A stretch of DNA of 64,000 nucleotides, taken from NCBI RefSeq assembly GCF_963855985.1, contig NC_087119.1, forward strand, positions 7,418,001 through 7,482,000, given 5' to 3'. The position numbers and the translations under genes are program-made. The notes beneath the pieces were generated by a model. The model did not search any database, had not been told where the DNA came from, and saw only the letters and a program-made list of their open reading frames with translations. This document shows, in pieces, positions 26,301 to 35,751 of the stretch; position 1 is the first letter of the stretch, and each line of letters begins with the position of its first letter. This DNA comes from Ostrinia nubilalis. Its lineage: Eukaryota > Arthropoda > Insecta > Lepidoptera > Crambidae.

Positions 26301-27165
26301 TGTTTCCTTTATGTGAGGCAGCGGTCCAGGTATATACCCAGATACCTAAGCGTGATCCTTTTGTGGAAGTGGGTCATTTTCAACAGAGACCAGAGCGCAA
26401 TTCCTTCGTCGCAGAGCGAATGTGACATGAACAAACTTTGATGTGCTAACGTTTATTCGCCATTTAGTCAGCCACTTATTAATCTGGTCTAATCTGTGTT
26501 GGACCTTAAGCAAAGGTAATTTCGCTAATGTTAGCTATTTATCCTATGAAAGGGTGGGTCGATTTCTCGCCCACTGTGCGCCGTTTGCGTTGTGTTTACT
26601 CGAATCGTCACGTCACTTGTTTATTAACCACTTGGAATGCCTCCAGGGACCACCAGTCGTCCGCGGACCACCGGTTAAGAACCACTGTCTTAGACAAACC
26701 TTGTGCTATTAGTTTGCTGTTGGCAAAGGCAGAATCTTTTAACTCATTGAAGATAATTTTTGCTGCTTGACCTTGTGATTTGTCTGGACTACATCACAAA
26801 TCCCTCTAAGGACTACAGTTACAGCGATGAGCGTCAATATTGAAAGTATAAAGAAAGTATCAATTTCGCTATTGTGAAAGCTCGGCTAAGTAACTGCTAC
26901 ATCAGAGAATAGAAGAGACAAAATCGATTATCCTTACCGAATAACGCTGCCGCAGCCACTTTCCAAGAGCATAATGCTGACTTTTCCCAATGTTCGTCAG
27001 CTCGCCAAACTTCACCGGCCAAAGGGACTCGTTGCGCCATGGATCAGTAGGATAAGTATCAGTAGGTGTTCTATCACCGTGTCTATAAATAATTGCGGCG
27101 TACTTCACTGTTTCGGAGCAAAGTGTTGCACCAAAACACAAAATGAAAACAGCAAATGCAACCAT
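14306..27165 (-). CDS. Lysosomal-type histidine acid phosphatase, 8 exons, 416 aa, membrane-anchored
   Basis: The spliced product (exons 27165-26938, 25374-25281, 23654-23456, 23307-23152, 22821-22589, 22298-22126, 14791-14688, 14369-14306) is 1251 nt and encodes 416 residues; every junction is GT-AG and keeps frame. Family knowledge: branch-2 histidine acid phosphatases hydrolyse phosphomonoesters at acid pH through a phosphohistidine. Seen: a hydrophobic N-terminus ([13 protein letters not shown]) as signal peptide, RHGDRTP at residues 28-34 with His29 as nucleophile, the second conserved Arg in VRSTDVDRT (Arg91), SGHD at 270-273 as proton donor, four NxS/T sites, a hydrophobic segment at about 365-383 and a 33-residue tail containing GYANV. 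The anchor plus YxxPhi tail resembles lysosomal acid phosphatase (ACP2, fly Acph-1) more than the secreted venom forms. I chose the second Met because it directly precedes the signal peptide. Function is confident; lysosomal targeting is inferred. Confidence 0.93.
14688..14791 (-). CDS. Acid phosphatase exon 7 (transmembrane)
   Basis: A 104 nt exon with acceptor TTTTATTTCAG and donor GTAAGG. It encodes [20 protein letters not shown] then [15 protein letters not shown]: one membrane span followed by a basic stop-transfer stretch. Phase 0 in matches exon 6 out, and phase 2 out matches exon 8. Confidence 0.85.
15531..15730 (+). mobile_element. Helitron-like 5' fragment
   Basis: A|TCCTACTAATATTATAAATT followed by 'gtgtggatgtctggatgttt' and 'aactactgaacggatttcac', the head of the same family. 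No 3' end was recognised. Confidence 0.6.
16486..17135 (+). repeat. Left long inverted arm
   Basis: It matches the reverse complement of 21439-22087 almost base for base, for example 'ccaatgtgatatcgcctcgt' and 'cgacgtcgaatataaaatga'. It contains a subunit ('gctgaaaatt...aagtcccc...ccaaacggtaa...cctaagagtca') that is a diverged relative of the unit at 17113-17325. Confidence 0.85.
17113..17770. repeat. Inner hairpin of diverged arm subunits
   Basis: 17113-17325 and 17566-17770 are inverted copies (about 200 bp each, for example 'gataattttatgat'/'atcataaaattatc' and 'gactcttaggaaaaag'/'ctttttcctaagagtc'), with a ~240 bp spacer. They are more diverged than the outer arms and are themselves related to the outer-arm subunit. 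Confidence 0.75.
18180..18530. repeat. Dispersed repeat related to 52385-52610
   Basis: The first ~95 bp ('catacccaccagctgcgggg' to 'acccactaaaaacctgac') are closely related to 52390-52475; the rest differs. GC-rich against its surroundings. Possibly a LINE untranslated region; unclassified. Confidence 0.55.
18531..18560. repeat. 30 nt perfect hairpin
   Basis: CTTTCTGTGAAAG, AACA, CTTTCACAGAAAG. It lies just past the repeat at 18180-18530. Confidence 0.75.
19030..19250 (-). mobile_element. R1-clade LINE fragment (C-terminal zinc-knuckle region)
   Basis: A minus-strand frame [20 protein letters not shown] then [11 protein letters not shown] matches the LTQxLTGHGCFxxYLxRxGRE segment that precedes the CCHC knuckle of R1-like LINEs. 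The frame is lost soon after. Confidence 0.65.
19880..20052 (-). mobile_element. Helitron-like fragment
   Basis: Read on minus it begins TCCTACTAATAAATATTATA, then 'gcgaaagtttggatgtctgg' and 'aactactgaacggattttgt'. It lies within the R1-like LINE fragments and separates two of them. The inner end is approximate. Confidence 0.6.
20056..20330 (-). mobile_element. R1-clade LINE fragment (end of reverse transcriptase)
   Basis: A minus-strand frame reads [12 protein letters not shown] and [15 protein letters not shown], as in R1-clade proteins (LYGAPIW, VIRGYRTVS). Degenerate; separated from the next fragment by a Helitron piece. Confidence 0.6.
21439..22087 (-). repeat. Right long inverted arm
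   Basis: Reverse-complement partner of 16486-17135. Its outer end is 33 bp from the exon 6 splice donor of the acid phosphatase gene. Confidence 0.85.
22126..22298 (-). CDS. Acid phosphatase exon 6
   Basis: A 173 nt exon after a strong T-tract acceptor (TTTTTCAG). It encodes [20 protein letters not shown] through [12 protein letters not shown] to YECNKQ. The frame reads on to a stop at 22108, but a perfect GTAAGT donor at 22125-22120 and two matching downstream exons show that the five extra codons are intron. A shorter unspliced isoform ending there remains possible. Confidence 0.88.
22589..22821 (-). CDS. Acid phosphatase exon 5 (SGHD exon)
   Basis: A 233 nt exon. I chose the acceptor GGCTTTCAG at 22822 because only it restores phase after exon 4; the upstream CCTAG and ATCAG sites do not. 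It encodes [20 protein letters not shown], then [13 protein letters not shown] with the catalytic His-Asp. Donor GTAAGT. Confidence 0.9.
23152..23307 (-). CDS. Acid phosphatase exon 4
   Basis: A 156 nt exon with acceptor TTTTTCTAG and donor GTAAAG. It encodes [20 protein letters not shown] through [20 protein letters not shown]. The LPEW segment is conserved in insect acid phosphatases, and NFT is a potential N-glycosylation site. Confidence 0.92.
23456..23654 (-). CDS. Acid phosphatase exon 3
   Basis: A 199 nt exon with acceptor CCAATAG and donor GTAAGC. It begins [19 protein letters not shown], the typical post-active-site segment of acid phosphatases, and continues through [14 protein letters not shown] to YAPLM. 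Phase 1 in, phase 2 out. Confidence 0.93.
25281..25374 (-). CDS. Acid phosphatase exon 2
   Basis: A 94 nt exon with acceptor TTACAG and donor GTAAGA. It encodes [20 protein letters not shown] and onward; [10 protein letters not shown] carries the second active-site Arg of the family. Too short to stand out as an open frame. Confidence 0.93.
25870..26560 (-). mobile_element. Jockey-clade LINE fragment (reverse transcriptase 3' part), degenerate
   Basis: On minus it reads in broken frames [20 protein letters not shown] and [13 protein letters not shown], then YLGIHLDRR-like, YWLLG-like and HPNHPAVQL...FRLKRRPEL at the end, matching the order of jockey reverse transcriptase C-terminal motifs. 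Several stops. In acid phosphatase intron 1. Confidence 0.65.
26629..26687 (-). mobile_element. Truncated copy of the same hAT-type MITE
   Basis: On minus it begins CAGTGGTTCTTAACCGGTGG and follows the first ~59 bp of the element at 40632-40839 ('ccctggaggcattccaagtg'). The other end is missing. It lies in acid phosphatase intron 1. Confidence 0.8.
26938..27165 (-). CDS. Acid phosphatase exon 1
   Basis: It encodes residues 1-76: the signal peptide and the RHGDRTP nucleophile motif. It ends ...RQRYS before a GTAAGG donor (phase 0). An in-frame upstream Met (27201) would add 12 residues before the signal peptide and is less likely. Confidence 0.93.
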
Positions 27166-27519
27166 ATTGAAAGCTGCACTGCAGGTGACTGTTAGACACA
27201 AAGGAATTCTTTCATAGTAAGCACGTCCTTATGGAAAACAGACTGCGACACCACTGCGTGCTTGCTGCAAACGATGCAATTTGCCTAGCAGTCAATAAAA
27301 CGGTGGTGGTAGAGGATGCGCGAAACTAAATTTTGCGTGCGTCTGTCTTCCTTCGATCGCTAAACTTTTTTTTTGATTTGACATTGACAGGTATGTTAGG
27401 GCAGCGCAATGAATGTTTGATTTATCGTATCGATAAATCAGTGTGATTAATAAAAATTAGTCTCCACGCCACGTCTTCGTCAATCTACGGATCAAATAGT
27501 GGCCATAAAGACTATTTTG

Positions 27520-27697
27520 CGATATTAATAAGCTGAAGAGTTTGTTTGTTTGCTTGAACAGGAACTGCTGGTCCGATTTGAAATATTAATGTAAAAAAAA
27601 AATTTTGGTTATCCCATTTAAGGGCTTAAGGCTTTAATATTATAATATCAGCCTACAGCCAATTCATGCATACGAAGTCGCGGGCAAATGCCATTTC
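27520..27697 (+). mobile_element. Helitron-like fragment (GTTT type)
   Basis: 'aataagctgaagagtttgtt' at the left and 'tacgaagtcgcgggcaaatg' at the right match the head and tail of the element at 2558-4104. Internally deleted. Confidence 0.55.
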
Positions 27698-28403
27698 AGT
27701 AATTAAATTTTTACGTTAAAAGTTTCATCTCAAACTAAATTGAAAATTATAATTATTATCTTGAAAAAATCGAACTGCCTAAGACAGATTTTTTATTTTT
27801 TTTAAGTTATTATTTGACATTTTAGTGTTTTCCATCGTGGCAAAAATCGGTCTAGACAAAGTGCAAATTATAATCGCAAACCAGTCGATAAGTGGTTGAA
27901 AAGCCCCTTTTTTGTATGGAGTTTTGACGGATTCGATTTTCGATTCGATCAAAAAGTGCGTTTTGTCTAGGGGGGCTGTCCTACCAAACAAATTGACAGG
28001 GGGACGCGGACGCCACCATCGTTCAACTATATGATTTCCAACTTATAACGGTGGCGCTGCCCTGTCAATGTCACGGGTATGATATGATAAAAGTCATCTC
28101 GACTTAGGTTTCTTAAAACAAACTGTCAATTTTTGGGATTAAAAAAGGCAATTTTAAATTAATTTCATCAGATTCTGCAGTGTACATAATAATTCAACGT
28201 CCGCGCCGCGTCCCTTCCGTATTTATTCGGGCATGTTGGCACTACTTGCATTTTTTTATGAAATTGCGCGGGCTGCGCGAATCGTTGTCGGTTGTGGCGC
28301 GAAATATTGTAAGGCGATGGGTGATGTAATGTACAGATTTATGGTGGATATTATGTGGTATACTCCACACTTCCACAGTATACTCGTACAACTGTGCAGT
28401 ATA

Positions 28404-29508
28404 CAGTGTGAGTCACGTTAAAGTGTACATATGAAAATAGATGAAACTAGACCTATTTTTATCGACAAAAAAGAGGTCAAAATTTTTTTGAGATTTTTTT
28501 TTAATTTTTTATAGATTTTTTTTTCTTCCAATTACTTATAGTAAAGAAAACGTAATAACTTTTAAACTAAGAGGTATATCCTGATAAAATAAAAACAGTA
28601 ATAATGCTAAATAACAGGCGATACTAAAAAAATACATTAAATACATAAAAAAGGCCAACAAATAATAAAAAATGATACTTTTTGAAAAAAATCTGCTTTA
28701 AAATTCGTGTTTTTTTTGGTTATTTGATAAATTTCTCCAAAAAATGCCCCTATAACCGGTGGTTTTTACTACTTTGTATTATTCTCTATCGTATTACCTT
28801 CGTAAAACCAAAAATCGCATGTCTCTATCCCTATCACAACATTTGCAATGATCGTTTGAACTAAGCCTCTCCGGGCGCGCTATTCAACGCTTCGTTAACA
28901 ACGAAACTGAAAATGGCTCTAGATTTGTAATTTAGATAAAGACAAGTTAAATTTCAAATAAAAACAAAAGATTTCAAAGTAAAATAAGCATTTTAGTTAA
29001 AATTAAAATTTTCTCTACCTGCAGCGGAGAATAATGTTGTGGCAGGCCTTTGTTCAAACGCTCATAGCAAATGTTGTGATAGGGATAGAGACATGCGATT
29101 TTTGGTTTTACAAAGATAATACGATGGAGAATAATACAAAGTCATAAAAACCACCTGTTATAGGGGCATTTTTTGGAGAAATTTATCAAATAACCAAAAA
29201 AACACGAATTTTAAAGCAGATTTTTTTCAAAAAGTGTCATTTTTTATTATTTGTTGGCCTTTTTTGTGTATTTTATGTATTTTTTTAGTATCGCCTGTTA
29301 TTTAGCATTATTACGGTTTTTATTTTATCAGGATATACCGCTTAGTTTAAAAGTTATTACGTTTTCTTTACAATAAGTAATTGGAAGAAAAAAAATTCAA
29401 TAAAAAATTTAAAAAAAATCTCAAAATTTTTTTGACCTCTTATTTGTCGATAAAAATAGGTCTAGTTTCATCCATTTTCATATGTACACTTTAACGTGAC
29501 TCACACTG
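28404..29508. mobile_element. Long-hairpin element A (1.1 kb, CAGTGTG ends, TATA flanks)
   Basis: Arms of about 470 bp (28404-28868 and 29036-29508) pair almost fully around a ~170 bp loop. Ends are CAGTGTGAGTCACG, flanked by TATA at 28400-28403 and 29509-29512. The terminal sequence and TA-type flank suggest a Tc1/mariner-like MITE; no transposase is present. Confidence 0.75.
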
Positions 29509-29512
29509 TATA

Positions 29513-29778
29513 CAGGTTGTTAGGTAAATGGGTATATGAGCCGACACTAGCCCATGTTAACATGGGCATATAAATGGTATGGTGAAGTCAGAAAATTGAT
29601 ATCTTCATTTTAACTATTTTTATTTTCATACAAATCGGATTTTATAAAATTTATATTTTGTATGAAAATTTAAAAAAATAAAATGATGATATCAAATTTC
29701 TGACTTCACCATACCATTTATATGCCCAAGTTAACATGGGCTAGTGTCGGCTCATATACCCATTTACCTAACACCCTG
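29513..29778. mobile_element. Long-hairpin element B (266 bp), abutting A
   Basis: Ends CAGGTTGTTAGGTAAATG and CATTTACCTAACACCCTG. Arms of ~95 bp include 'gccgacactagcccatgtta'. TATA lies on both sides, and the left TATA is shared with the right end of element A. Confidence 0.8.
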
Positions 29779-29889
29779 TATAGTACTATAGTGCACGAAT
29801 TGCACGATAGAAACATTACGCACCTACTGTCAGCATACCTTCTTCCTTTTAGCCTAGTTATTTTTCTAAACAGCTTTTCGAGCATAAAA

Positions 29890-29950
29890 AATAGGTGGTA
29901 GCGTGGGACGTCCATCCACAAGGTGGACCGACGACCTGATAAAGGTAAAA
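29890..29950 (+). mobile_element. RTE LINE fragment
   Basis: One frame reads GRPSTRWTDDLIKV, a conserved stretch shortly before the RTE C-terminus. Only ~60 bp is recognisable. Confidence 0.6.
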
Positions 29951-30546
29951 ATAAATTTAAGTAAATGAAAAAATATAAATTGGCACTTTGTATGTTGTGT
30001 CCGTCATCCCGTACGAAGAACTAACAATAAATACTAAACAATTTTTTTGTTGTAAGTAGTGCTACCGTTAAATTCCAAGGGATTCTACGAAAATGTTGTA
30101 GAACTGGGAATCACTTATAAGTACCTACAACAGTTACCCTTACCTACTCACGATGGACTAATTATCTGCTATAGGTAACTAAGTACTCTCGACTCTCTAA
30201 AGCACGCAAAAATATTCAACATATCCAAAGGACTTTCGATTTGAAGTTTACAATTTATTATGTGTAAAATGATTTACCTGATACAAAGGGAAGTAAAATA
30301 TCTTCAAGGTAAAAACGTTGGTCATTAAGAGCCATTTCACAAAAATATTCCGCGTGAATTTAGGTAAAAGCTGTCAACGCAACGTCAAAAGAGTAAAAAG
30401 AACGCTGAAATGGACAAAAAAATCTTGAGCCGTGACCGTATTAAGATTTGATTTAAGTTATTAATTTTAAGGTACAATGAGGTATTCAAACTTGATAAAT
30501 TAATTTAAAATTTTAATAGAGTTTAATAAGTCTTTTATTGTGCATT

Positions 30547-30604
30547 GTGGAAAACCTTGGAGGAGGCCTTTGTCCAGCAGTGGACGTCATTTGGCTGAAA
30601 CGAA
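30547..30604 (+). mobile_element. RTE LINE 3' tail
   Basis: 'ggaaaaccttggaggaggcc' to 'ggctgaaacgaaag', the same tail as at 1512-1577. Confidence 0.8.
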
Positions 30605-30927
30605 AGTCTTTTATATTTCGATTCATAATGAAACACGAATAGGTATAATATGTAAAATATATATTAAGTACAAAATAAAGACAGTCACATAGTGAAAAAA
30701 AAATCTGCCCCTTTACAGCTCCATCATCGGACCCTGGATACGAAATATTCGTCAAGGCGAATCACACAAGCCCAAACTCCATAGGGTTCTATTGTTTTGT
30801 TACGGAGGTGGCCATTGCATTTCCTCCAGATCCATTATCAGACAGAGCTAAGAAATAAATAAATAAATATTATTATAAGTAAACAAATAACTAAAATAAT
30901 TCATCTTACTATCTTACTTCTTACTAG

Positions 30928-31350
30928 TCTTACTAATATTATAAATACGAAAGTTTGTGTGGATGTCTGGATGTTTGTTACACTTTCACGCAAAAACTAC
31001 TGAACAGATTTTGATGAAACTTTACAGTACAGTACAGCAGTACTAGGCAGTCTGTGTTCAACTATCACTCGGGTCGGAAGTTCCTATCGCAAGACCTTTG
31101 GTTCACTCAGTTCCGATACGACTCTAGTGCTGTGTGTAATTATTTTCGTGAATACACTGAGTTTATTAATTTCTACGAGTGGATTTCATTTTGCCTGAGA
31201 CCTACGCCATGAACCCTGAACCAGAAGACCCTGTCGCCAGCGACAGCGACGCTCATCCATCCCTGGCGTCGACCAGAATAACAATGTATAGGCTATAATT
31301 TATGACGATCTGTGACAAACTAAATTTCAAGCGGGTGAAGCCGCGGGCAA
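30928..31350 (+). mobile_element. Helitron-like element carrying a ~250 bp insert
   Basis: TCTTACTAATATTATAAATA at the left and a worn 'gtgaagccgcgggcaa' end at about 31335-31350. Compared with the relative at 19880-20052, continuity breaks near 31027 and resumes near 31282 ('gctataatttatgacgat'), so about 250 bp of other origin is inserted. The insert includes a frame beginning MNPEPEDPVASDSDAHPSLA whose source I do not recognise. Confidence 0.55.
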
Positions 31351-31366
31351 TACTACATATTTCATA

Positions 31367-31950
31367 CTAGCTTTTTGCCCGCGACTTCTTCTGCGGTGAA
31401 GTGGAAAATGGTTCTAATAGAATTAAAATATTCTAAGAAAATTAATTTTGTTAAAATAAATGATTATATTTTTTGATATAAAATCTACAAATTATTATGT
31501 TTAAATATTTGAATACTTACAAAATTATGAGATCTTTCTAAAAAAAAATTAAAACACTACACCTGCCGCAGATTCCTTTGTAAACAATGTTTTTTTGTTT
31601 TTCCTTCAGGTGCTAAAATCACCAGGCTATTGTGTACGCATACTCTGGAGTATTCCACATACAACTGGTCGTCGGAGAAGCATAGATTTCCATTAAGTCT
31701 ACTCCCGCTACCATATGGAACTCCGCTAAAACTCGTGAGGGCGCCAACACTTGCTTTTTATCGAAAATTAGTATGAGCAGCTGCGCACGCGGTTGCCCGT
31801 TGCAGGCTCTATGCAACGACACTATTTTAAACCGTGGTCCCTAAGCATGAGATGGGAAACTGCACTCTCTTGAATTCTCTTAAATTTGATGGTGTTAGGG
31901 GAATCCTAGGAATGAATACAGACTTTCCAATGGAATCTCCTCATCAATAT
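31367..31950 (-). mobile_element. 3' part of a Helitron with helicase C-terminal remnant
   Basis: On the minus strand a broken frame reads IPRIPLTPSNLREFKRVQFP (about 31935-31850), then AGVDLMEI...CFSDDQLYVEYSRV and LVILAPEGKTK (about 31710-31600), the order of motifs in a Helitron PIF1-type helicase C-terminus. It is followed by a GTCGCGGGCAAAAAGCTAG 3' end at 31367 next to T. Frameshifts make it a pseudogene. The 5' end was not found. Confidence 0.75.
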
Positions 31951-32850
31951 TGCGAAATTGCGAGTTGCAATGCAATGTTACGTTTTCACTTGTGATTTTA
32001 TTGTAATCTGACCTTGATTTTTCAAACACGTGTCAAAATAAAAAAAAAATTTAAATCAAAAGTACTAAGGAATATTTCATTGATATCAACTTAGAAATAA
32101 GCACAGATCACAGAAACTAAAGGGAAATGTGACAAGGGACAAATTGGAACATATTGCTTGTGAAAGCAATGATGACAGTAGCGACGTCATTATGTAAACA
32201 GTTTATATTGCTTGCATAGTACTAAAGATTATTCGAACGTTGAATACTGATACCGCAGTGGATAATGAGCACATAATTTGATTTCTTTGTGTGTGTGAAT
32301 TTCTAATACGACACTGAGTTTCGAACTCAGCGCATTACTTAGCATCTCTCTATATTTCTATGGAACCAAGTTATCTCCAAAATAACATTCCACACCTTTT
32401 TAACATAGTCAGGTAATAATTTTAATAAAATTCGAAGCACTTTATCTATCAATAGGATATATGTATATTTTAGAAGTTAATAAATTATGCATAAAATATA
32501 AACACTAGAAGTTTAGTTAAATCGTATAATTTCTGAAAAACAAGTACTAAAATCGTACTGAAAAAAAAGTATTAATATGTTATCTAATTTATTTATTAAA
32601 CGTCGAATTTTATCAAAGATTTTGTACTAAAGTTTTTGAAAATATTTTATTAAAACTCATTAAAACTCATTAAAACTCATTTATTTCTGTAAATAGGCTT
32701 AAAAAAAAGCACTTTTACACGTCCCAGTATTAACCCTACCACTGCTTCAGGACAATAAATGGGCCAGTGCTGAGAAGAAGCAGCGCAAGAAACTCAGTCA
32801 CTATTGTCAGCCTCTTTTTCAAAGGTTTACATGCTTTAAAATGTACAAAG

Positions 32851-35751
32851 TTATAAATATTTATGCGAGCTAGGCAGTAACGTATCCCAAACATTTTTAT
32901 CTTTTAAATAATCATCGACTTTATAGTAGCCCTTTTTCATTAAGGTACTTTTAATATGTGCTTTGAATTTATGAATGGGTAGTTCTACAACAGTTTGTGG
33001 TAATTTATTAAAGAATTTAATACATTTTCCCATAAATGAATTACCAATCTTATGCAATCTGAAATTTGGAACGGCAAGTTTATTTTTGTTTCTTGTATTA
33101 AAGTTATGCAAATCGCTCTTTTTCGTGAATTGCTCTATATTTTTGCGGACATATAAAAGGTTTTCATAAATGAACTGTGAAGCCACTGTCAGTATGTTTA
33201 TTTCCGTAAAAAAATCTTTCAAGGAAAATCGGGGTCCAAGGTTATAAATGGCCCGCACTGCTCTCTTCTGCAGAACAAACACAGTTTCAATGTCCGCGGC
33301 TGAGCCCCATAACAATATGCCGTATGACATTATACTATGAAAATAGCTAAAATATACTAGCCTTGCCGTTTCAATGTCAGTTAATTGCCTTATCTTTCTC
33401 ACTGCAAAAGCAGCCGAACTGAGCCTTTTTGACAAAGTTTCAATATGAGGACCCCATTGAAGTTTAGCATCTAAAGTGATTCCCAGGAATGTTGTGGAAT
33501 TTATGCTATTTAATGGTTCATTCTTCACCATTAACTGCGTGGAAACCTGCCTCACATTAGGTAAGGTAAATTTAATGCACTTAGTTTTGTTTGCATTTAA
33601 CAATAAGTTGTTAACAGTGAACCAATGTAGAACCTGTGAGAGTGTGTTATTAATATCGTCAAAATTTACTTTACCTCTATCAACTTTGAAAATGAGAGAT
33701 GTGTCATCAGCAAATAACACAATATCACACAGATCTTTTACAAAGTAAGGAAGGTCATTAATGTAAATAAGAAATAGCAAAGGTCCCAATATTGATCCCT
33801 GCGGCACACCCATAGTAAGAGGTGCTCCAGAAGACTCAGTTCCGTTAATACAAACTTTTTGTTTTCTGCCTGTGAGATACGAGTTCAGCAGATCAAGTGA
33901 CTTATTCGAAACACCATAATGTCGCAATTTGTTTAGTAAGGTTTGGTGGTCTACACAATCAAACGCTTTTGAAAGATCACAGAAAATACCAACAGCGTCC
34001 TTTTTACTCTCCCAAGCATCAAAGACGTGTTTCAATAGTGCTACCCCAGCGTCAGTAGTACTTCTACCTTTCGTAAAACCAAATTGCTTATTGTGTAATA
34101 ATTTGTTAAAAATGAAGTGAGATAGAAGTTGGTGGAAAATAATTTTCTCGAAAATTTTGCTAAGTACTGGTAGAATAGAAATCGGTCGAAAATTAGAGGG
34201 GTCACATTTGTCACCAGCCTTGAACAATGGAATTATTTTACTTAACTTCATTAAGCTAGGAAAGCAACCTTGATCAATACATGTATTAAAAATGAATGCA
34301 AGGTGAGGAGCTATGGTGTCAATAATTGTTCCAATTATACTGACGGAGATTCCCCAAAGGTCCTCAGTTTTTTTCATATTTAATTCTCTAAAGGTTTTAA
34401 TTATTGTATTACAATCTATATGCCTGAACTGGAGCAGACACTGGCACTCGGTGACATTAGATTTTAAAAGAGACTCTGCAAGAACTGGTGATGAATTCAG
34501 TTCTTTAGTTGTTTCAGACGCAATATTGGAGAAGAATGTCTCAAATGTGGTTGCAACTTCTGTATCGGAATTTATAATTTCGTTTCCGATTTTCAGTGAA
34601 AAAGTGTTATCCTTCGATTTATTTTTACATGTTTGTTTATTTATTATGTTCCACGTAGCCTTAGCTTTATTATTAGAATTTAAAATCATGTTTCGAAGAT
34701 GATTTGATTTAGCAGCCAAACAAACCCTTTTAAATATTTTTGAGTAATTTTTAACATATTCTATAACACTCAGATCTTGCGTATCGGCTTTAAGACTATA
34801 TAATTCATACATTTTATTTCTACTCTTGTGAATGCCAGTTGTAGCCCAGTCATCAAATTTACATTTAACAGAATTTATTCGGATCTTTTTCTGTGGGAAT
34901 GTGGTTTTGAATTCCTCACTCACAACACTGAATAGATCCTCATAAATTTGATCGACATTATTGTCATCTAATATAAGTTTATCAATACCATCACAAATAT
35001 TTTTCTTAAATTTGTCAATTCGGTTAGTTGTTATTGGCCTACAAACAACATCCACTGTACTAGGGACATGATGGTGTTCAAATGTGGCCAATTGTCCACT
35101 ATGATCTGAACTAAGGCAATTAATTATTGATTTACTTTGAATATCACAGTTACAAAAAATGTTATCTAAGCAAGTAGCTGATGTTGGAGTGATTCTAGTA
35201 GGCTCATTGAAAAGATGTGATAAATTAAAAGATTTAAAAAGGTTTAAGAATCTTATTTTATATTGAGTGTTATCTAATAAATCTATATTAAAATCTCCAC
35301 ATACAACTACTCTCTTATTTGATTTAAATACCTTTTTTAAGACCTCCTCCATAGTGGATTCGAATAATTCGTAATTTGCAGATGGGGGCTTGTACACACT
35401 TACAATTATATACTGCTCTAGCTCTGCACACGCAAGTTCTATAGTTCGTTCGACTGCGAGTGAGACAATGTCTTTTCTTTCCTTGTATTTAAATTGATTA
35501 TTTAATAATATGAGTGACCCCCCTCTAATAGCAGACTCCCTGGTGAACGAACTACAAACTTTATAATTTCCTATATGAAACATCAATTCATAATTTTTAA
35601 GCCAATGTTCGGTTAAACATAATACATGAACATCGTATTTTTTTAAAAACAATTCTAGTTCTAATTCTTTGCCAGCCAGGCCTTGTAAATTTTGATGAAC
35701 AATATTAAATCCTTTAATAGACCTGTCTGTTGTCGTCCCTCTCAGTTTAAA
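32851..35751 (-). CDS. LINE ORF2: apurinic endonuclease and reverse transcriptase
   Basis: About 967 codons without a stop. The frame opens at 35751, just after a TGA; the first 33 codons (…FNIVHQNLQGLAGKELELE) belong to the endonuclease start, so the frame begins well before the non-AUG codon at 35652. Counting from 35652, the endonuclease has LTEHWL near residue 13, GDFNIDLL near 118 and SSDHSG near 182; the reverse transcriptase has GVPQGSILGPLLFLIYINDL and the catalytic FADDTSL near 645. It overlaps the ORF1 stop by about 10 nt in another frame, so translation probably relies on coupling or reinitiation; I see no AUG at the overlap. Confidence 0.93.
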   Translation of the reverse strand, partial: FKLRGTTTDRSIKGFNIVHQNLQGLAGKELELELFLKKYDVHVLCLTEHWLKNYELMFHIGNYKVCSSFTRESAIRGGSLILLNNQFKYKERKDIVSLAVERTIELACAELEQYIIVSVYKPPSANYELFESTMEEVLKKVFKSNKRVVVCGDFNIDLLDNTQYKIRFLNLFKSFNLSHLFNEPTRITPTSATCLDNIFCNCDIQSKSIINCLSSDHSGQLATFEHHHVPSTVDVVCRPITTNRIDKFKKNICDGIDKLILDDNNVDQIYEDLFSVVSEEFKTTFPQKKIRINSVKCKFDDWATTGIHKSRNKMYELYSLKADTQDLSVIEYVKNYSKIFKRVCLAAKSNHLRNMILNSNNKAKATWNIINKQTCKNKSKDNTFSLKIGNEIINSDTEVATTFETFFSNIASETTKELNSSPVLAESLLKSNVTECQCLLQFRHIDCNTIIKTFRELNMKKTEDLWGISVSIIGTIIDTIAPHLAFIFNTCIDQGCFPSLMKLSKIIPLFKAGDKCDPSNFRPISILPVLSKIFEKIIFHQLLSHFIFNKLLHNKQFGFTKGRSTTDAGVALLKHVFDAWESKKDAVGIFCDLSKAFDCVDHQTLLNKLRHYGVSNKSLDLLNSYLTGRKQKVCINGTESSGAPLTMGVPQGSILGPLLFLIYINDLPYFVKDLCDIVLFADDTSLIFKVDRGKVNFDDINNTLSQVLHWFTVNNLLLNANKTKCIKFTLPNVRQVSTQLMVKNEPLNSINSTTFLGITLDAKLQWGPHIETLSKRLSSAAFAVRKIRQLTDIETARLVYFSYFHSIMSYGILLWGSAADIETVFVLQKRAVRAIYNLGPRFSLKDFFTEINILTVASQFIYENLLYVRKNIEQFTKKSDLHNFNTRNKNKLAVPNFRLHKIGNSFMGKCIKFFNKLPQTVVELPIHKFKAHIKSTLMKKGYYKVDDYLKDKNVWDTLLPSSHKYL

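Noticed and set aside
34313..34702. 129-codon plus-strand open frame
   Set aside because: Antisense shadow of the intact LINE ORF2.
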